From Dyadobacter soli (lineage in GTDB: Bacteria; Bacteroidota; Bacteroidia; Cytophagales; Spirosomataceae): a DNA stretch of 64,000 nucleotides. The notes below the pieces were generated by a model. It worked only from the letters and a program-made list of their open reading frames with translations. It was not told the origin of the DNA and did no database searches. The position numbers and the translations under genes are program-made. The DNA lies in contig NZ_FNAN01000017.1 of NCBI RefSeq assembly GCF_900101885.1, positions 124,001 through 188,000 on the forward strand. Direction: 5' to 3'. Below, in pieces: positions 60,589-64,000 of this stretch (its first letter is position 1; each line of letters opens with the position of its first letter).

Positions 60589-62007
60589 TTATCTTCTTTT
60601 ACTCGCTGATATTTGTTTCCTGCCATCAATTATGATAACCTCGGGCGATCTTTGTCCTTGATTTCGCATACTCTCAGCTAGTGCCAGAACTTTATCGATG
60701 TTCTTTCGATTTTCTTTTGTCTGAATAATCAAAAAAATACTGGTATCGGTTTTTTCAGCTTTATTGTAAGTTGGTAGCTGAATCTCAAATCCTTTAATCA
60801 GGCTAGAATTTGTAGAATATTTAAGCTCAACATTTACCTTCGATTTGAAGCCGCGAGATATTTTAAAGTCGAGCGAACCAACACCTCCATTAATCTCCCG
60901 ATTTAAATCAAGGTCATTAGCAATGCAGTAGACCTCTGCGATACCATAGAACAAAAGTTGAGCCGAGCGCTCGACTTTCAATTTACCGTTATCATCATAT
61001 AAATATTCAAACCATCCATTATTTTCAATCAAAGAGGCATACTGTTCACAAATCCTTTTGACTACCTCGATAATGTTATCAGCAGTAATTGGATTAAATG
61101 GAGAGAGATCCAATGGGTGAGAATCAATAGCAGATTCAGACAGCTCAGCCCATATTACTTCTCCAACAGGGTCATTCTCAAAATCATAAGAAGTTCTAAT
61201 CTTTCTTTTGTATTGGTCGATCAAATCGATTAATAACTCAGGGTTCTTTAACAATATTTGTTTTAGCTGCTTCTTAGACATTTTTGAGGCGGCCTTCCAA
61301 CTAACGCCTATCAACTTGTTGACTCTCTGACGTAACTCCTCATTATACCTCCCAACTCTATCAATATCATCCCAATCGATTGCGATTGGCAAATTATTCA
61401 GAAGACTCCTAGGTACAAATAATAATGCCCTCTTATTTTGGTAATCATAAGGGACCAAATAAACTTCCCCTTTAATCTTAACACTTCTTGTTTTAATGCT
61501 CAATTCTGAACATAATCTTTGAGTATATTTCGCAAAGTTTTCGAGAAGAATCGAAATCGTCATGTCACTAATACGATCAGCGCCAATTCCATCCTCGATC
61601 ATTCCTACCAATTCGAAAATGATTGGATCGTTAATCCCTGCTTCAAATATTTGAGTGACTGTATCAAGCATTTTAGTCGCCAAAATTGGCCCTATTGCGT
61701 TGCCAAAAGTTCCTCCCTTTGAATACCCCAAAGCAGTATTGGCCCTTTCTCGAAATTGTAGCTTTCTATGCGCTTCTCTCCAAAATGTATCTCCTCGTTG
61801 CTTGCTATTTGAAATTAGTATTCCAACATTTCTAAAATATTCTTGAAAAATAGCATGTGAGTCTTTGAACTCGGGAATTGTCGATTTACTGAGAAGTCCT
61901 GGATCAATATGTAATCTGCTGTCAATATCTATAAAGCTATCGAATATTCCCTTTTTTTGGAATTCCTTGCCATCAACTTTCAGCAGAGTACTAAGTTTAC
62001 GAAGCAT
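60589..62007 (-). CDS. PD-(D/E)XK nuclease-fold protein of an unknown family
   Basis: The C-terminal 110 residues read FYGIAEVYCIANDLDLNREI, NGGVGSLDFKISRGFKSKVN and VELKYSTNSSLIKGFEIQLP. The D of SLDF and the E-L-K of VELK give the restriction-endonuclease-like core, followed by a strand-helix Q of the QLPTY type. The N-terminal 350 residues are mainly helical and unassigned (IGVSWKAASKMSKKQLKQIL). The pattern RE.N.G.G..DFK...G...KV.VE.K is seen in proteins of bacterial defence islands. The start MLRKLSTLLK is preferred. It is AT-rich and ends convergently with the XRE gene. Confidence 0.62.
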   Translation of the reverse strand: MLRKLSTLLKVDGKEFQKKGIFDSFIDIDSRLHIDPGLLSKSTIPEFKDSHAIFQEYFRNVGILISNSKQRGDTFWREAHRKLQFRERANTALGYSKGGTFGNAIGPILATKMLDTVTQIFEAGINDPIIFELVGMIEDGIGADRISDMTISILLENFAKYTQRLCSELSIKTRSVKIKGEVYLVPYDYQNKRALLFVPRSLLNNLPIAIDWDDIDRVGRYNEELRQRVNKLIGVSWKAASKMSKKQLKQILLKNPELLIDLIDQYKRKIRTSYDFENDPVGEVIWAELSESAIDSHPLDLSPFNPITADNIIEVVKRICEQYASLIENNGWFEYLYDDNGKLKVERSAQLLFYGIAEVYCIANDLDLNREINGGVGSLDFKISRGFKSKVNVELKYSTNSSLIKGFEIQLPTYNKAEKTDTSIFLIIQTKENRKNIDKVLALAESMRNQGQRSPEVIIIDGRKQISASKRR

Positions 62008-62108
62008 GACACATTTAGTTATATTAGAAATTGCCACAGATTAGAATTGGACTTACTTCTAACTAATAAGAAATATAGGTTACACTCTTATCAATACAAA
62101 CTCGATCT

Positions 62109-64000
62109 CTATTTGAATGGAAGACTAGAAATGAATATTTCGGGCCTGACATTTGTCTTTTCCAAGTGATAGTAGAACGCTGATGCCCACTCATCTGCAC
62201 GATTTACCTTTGGCCCTAGAACGATTTTAGTGATACATGGACCGATCGGAAATGTATTAATATAAACCTTTGGAGGGGTGAAGTTCATATCGACTTCCTT
62301 TGGAAACATTCCTCCACGAATTATGATTCTCACTTCTTGCTCATGCTTGTAATCTTCCGTTTTGAATAAATATTTAATTTGACTCAAAAGTGATTCCAAG
62401 AAATACACCTCCGTCTCATCGTGGCCGTATTTATCATAATATTCTCTTACTTGTTCTTTGAGTTCATTCATTCTGTGATTTAGTGAGACATTCCCTTCTG
62501 GTGAGAGCGTAGGAACAATAAATGTAGACGTTGAAGTCTGATAATAGGCTACTTGGAAAAACACAAAATCTTGGTCAAAATTTTCACCAGAGGATTGTTG
62601 CAGAATATTCCTGAAATAAGACTTATCACTATTGTAAATAAATTCGTTGAATTGGTTAAGCAATTTATTTGAATTAACCGTGATCGAACATCCCTGTGCT
62701 TCATCCGCTCCCTCTTTCCCATACATCCGCCACAATGTCAAATCATTTGTTTCACTTTCTTGAACAAAACTTCCAATAAACCATTTAGGCAGAAATTTTT
62801 TGTCAATTACTCTTTCAAATTTTCCTATGGTAGAATTTGGAATTTCTAAATATCTAGATAATTCTGTCCCCTCAGATGTATCATTTAAGAATGTCCCTTC
62901 CGACAATCTGAATTTGCTGTCATTTAGAATTAAATTTTTTGCAACAGATAAACTTGTAAAATGTGCTACACTTCGACCCTCAGTCGCTAAAAGGTTACGG
63001 ATTTTGTTGATGACTAATAATATTCTAAAAAGTTGATCATTGCGTCTATAACGTTGTAACTCATCATTAAAAATTTCAACTATTACACTAAAATAGGTAT
63101 CTGTCTCCTCAATATTTATCCAAGCTCGTTCAAAATCTGAATAGGCTGTAATCATGTACTCGTAAGCCTTGTCACTCTCACTGATGCTTGATAATTTGCT
63201 GTAAACGAGAGCACGATTATAATAATTTTCAAAATTATCAGGCAAAAGTGCAATCGCCTGAGTGTAACTGGAAATCGCTTCTTCGTAGCTTTCCAATGCT
63301 CTAAATGCATTACCTCTATATGCATAGCAGGCGGCCAAATTAGATCTATCATTTGGAGAAGCATTTTCTTTTAGATACGACTTACTAAGAATAAATGCGG
63401 CTTTTTCAAAGTTATCTAATGCATCTTCATGGTTGCGGTTAAACAAATGATTTATACCAAGATTCATAAAAACCAATGCATTTTTCTCATTTTTTCTAGC
63501 AATTCGATTAAACCATGCGTTTGATTTCGCGTATTCCTTTTGCTTTTGGTGAATCGATGCTATCTCAAACATTAACTTTTCAGTTCGACCATATGTTTTC
63601 ATGGCTCTCTCAATAGTATCGCTTGCTTCAACCATTTTGTCTAGCCGTTGATAAACTTCTGACAGGCCGATAAAAAGCTCTACTGACTTTCCATAGCTTA
63701 TTCCCAATTTAAAGGTTTTCTTCGCAGCTTTAATGTCACCTAGTTTAAGATAGCACTGTCCCATAATCTCAAACACTGTTTCGAAGTCGGGTGCTATGCT
63801 TGATACTATCTTCAAAAGCTCAATTGCCCGTCCATAATTTCCAGAGTTATAATTCTTTACGCCAAGGTTATAGTAGGAGGATATATATCTTGGACTTGTT
63901 ATGCTCTTTTGCTTGTTTTGGTAGCGTCGCTCATCTTGTTCAAAGATGCGCGCAATCGATTTTGCACGTTTATGCTTCGGGTTCAGGGTTAAAGCCTGTT
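62109..64000 (-). CDS. TPR-repeat protein with C-terminal DUF2971 domain, N-terminus off the window
   Basis: The frame is open to the right edge; residues upstream of the TTG at 63815 (RYISSYYNLGVKNYNSGNYG) continue the repeat pattern, so the gene starts outside. The first half shows tetratricopeptide repeats (FEIMGQCYLKLGDIKAAKKT, LFIGLSEVYQRLDKMVEASD, NAFRALESYEEAISSYTQAI). The second half carries the DUF2971 pattern: VAHFTSLSVAKNLILNDSKF, RLSEGTFLNDTSEG and LWRMYGKEGADEAQGCSIT. DUF2971 proteins occur in defence islands and their function is not settled. It is AT-rich and transcribed toward the nuclease gene before it. Confidence 0.68.
   Translation of the reverse strand, partial: QALTLNPKHKRAKSIARIFEQDERRYQNKQKSITSPRYISSYYNLGVKNYNSGNYGRAIELLKIVSSIAPDFETVFEIMGQCYLKLGDIKAAKKTFKLGISYGKSVELFIGLSEVYQRLDKMVEASDTIERAMKTYGRTEKLMFEIASIHQKQKEYAKSNAWFNRIARKNEKNALVFMNLGINHLFNRNHEDALDNFEKAAFILSKSYLKENASPNDRSNLAACYAYRGNAFRALESYEEAISSYTQAIALLPDNFENYYNRALVYSKLSSISESDKAYEYMITAYSDFERAWINIEETDTYFSVIVEIFNDELQRYRRNDQLFRILLVINKIRNLLATEGRSVAHFTSLSVAKNLILNDSKFRLSEGTFLNDTSEGTELSRYLEIPNSTIGKFERVIDKKFLPKWFIGSFVQESETNDLTLWRMYGKEGADEAQGCSITVNSNKLLNQFNEFIYNSDKSYFRNILQQSSGENFDQDFVFFQVAYYQTSTSTFIVPTLSPEGNVSLNHRMNELKEQVREYYDKYGHDETEVYFLESLLSQIKYLFKTEDYKHEQEVRIIIRGGMFPKEVDMNFTPPKVYINTFPIGPCITKIVLGPKVNRADEWASAFYYHLEKTNVRPEIFISSLPFK

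Noticed and set aside
63813-63815. TTG as the start of the TPR-DUF2971 gene
   Set aside because: The frame stays open upstream to the window edge with further TPR-like sequence, so the true start lies outside.

Overview
The window looks like accessory-rich chromosome (a large plasmid is not excluded) of a member of the Bacteroidota, most likely order Cytophagales; a genus such as Dyadobacter is a guess. Grounds: a SusC/SusD pair with an STN-domain TonB receptor, FecR anti-sigma factor and ECF sigma factor; Bacteroidetes-type tyrosine integrase, MobA/MobC and VirD4-like genes; a near-consensus TAnnTTTG promoter element; and few Shine-Dalgarno sites. No tRNA, rRNA or CRISPR array was seen.

Layout. 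1-5 kb: a gene end, a decayed frame, an exported amidohydrolase, a lipoprotein gene broken by a one-base frameshift, a coupled pair of small mobile-element genes, and a Schlafen/AlbA_2-type protein. 5-15 kb: a sulfated-glycan type locus on the minus strand running sigma factor, FecR, SusC with STN domain, SusD, sulfatase, arylsulfatase; no glycoside hydrolase is present. 15-17.7 kb: decayed MobA and MobC remnants, an intact integrase, 12-base repeats just upstream of it and an attachment-like palindrome. 18-26.5 kb: a defence island with a trypsin-like protease fused to a STAND NTPase and an MBL-fold partner (AVAST type I-like), a membrane-anchored orphan, a zinc-ribbon PD-(D/E)XK protein, and IS3 and PAS-gene debris. 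26.5-31 kb: housekeeping-like regulators and enzymes (WYL, RidA, DUF2256, AraC, SDR, NTF2-like), then a truncated nucleotidyltransferase. 31-33.2 kb: two AT-rich orphan genes, one with a HEPN RNase-type motif. 33.3-36 kb: divergent SOS genes (SRAP peptidase against umuD-umuC) with two palindromes between them. 36-44 kb: orphan, LuxR and GNAT genes, then a mobilization module (VirD4-like ATPase, relaxase, MobC, structured oriT-like region, primase). 44-49.3 kb: exonuclease III, AraC, cyclase-like, acetyltransferase and DUF genes. 49.4-52.4 kb: an arsenic operon (arsR, DUF6428, arsN-like, arsC, acr3) with ArsR-like palindromes. 52.4-55 kb: porin, truncated globin, MsrA. 55-64 kb: a second defence-like island with several nuclease-fold proteins, notably an overlapping gene pair joining a PD-(D/E)XK protein to a 736-residue helical-repeat protein, and a TPR-DUF2971 gene running off the right edge.

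The main candidates for an undescribed system are the overlapping nuclease/helical-repeat pair at 56.1-60.0 kb with its regulator and nuclease neighbours, and the extended neighbourhood of the AVAST-like pair at 18.1-25.7 kb. All functions come from reading motifs by eye; no database search was possible.
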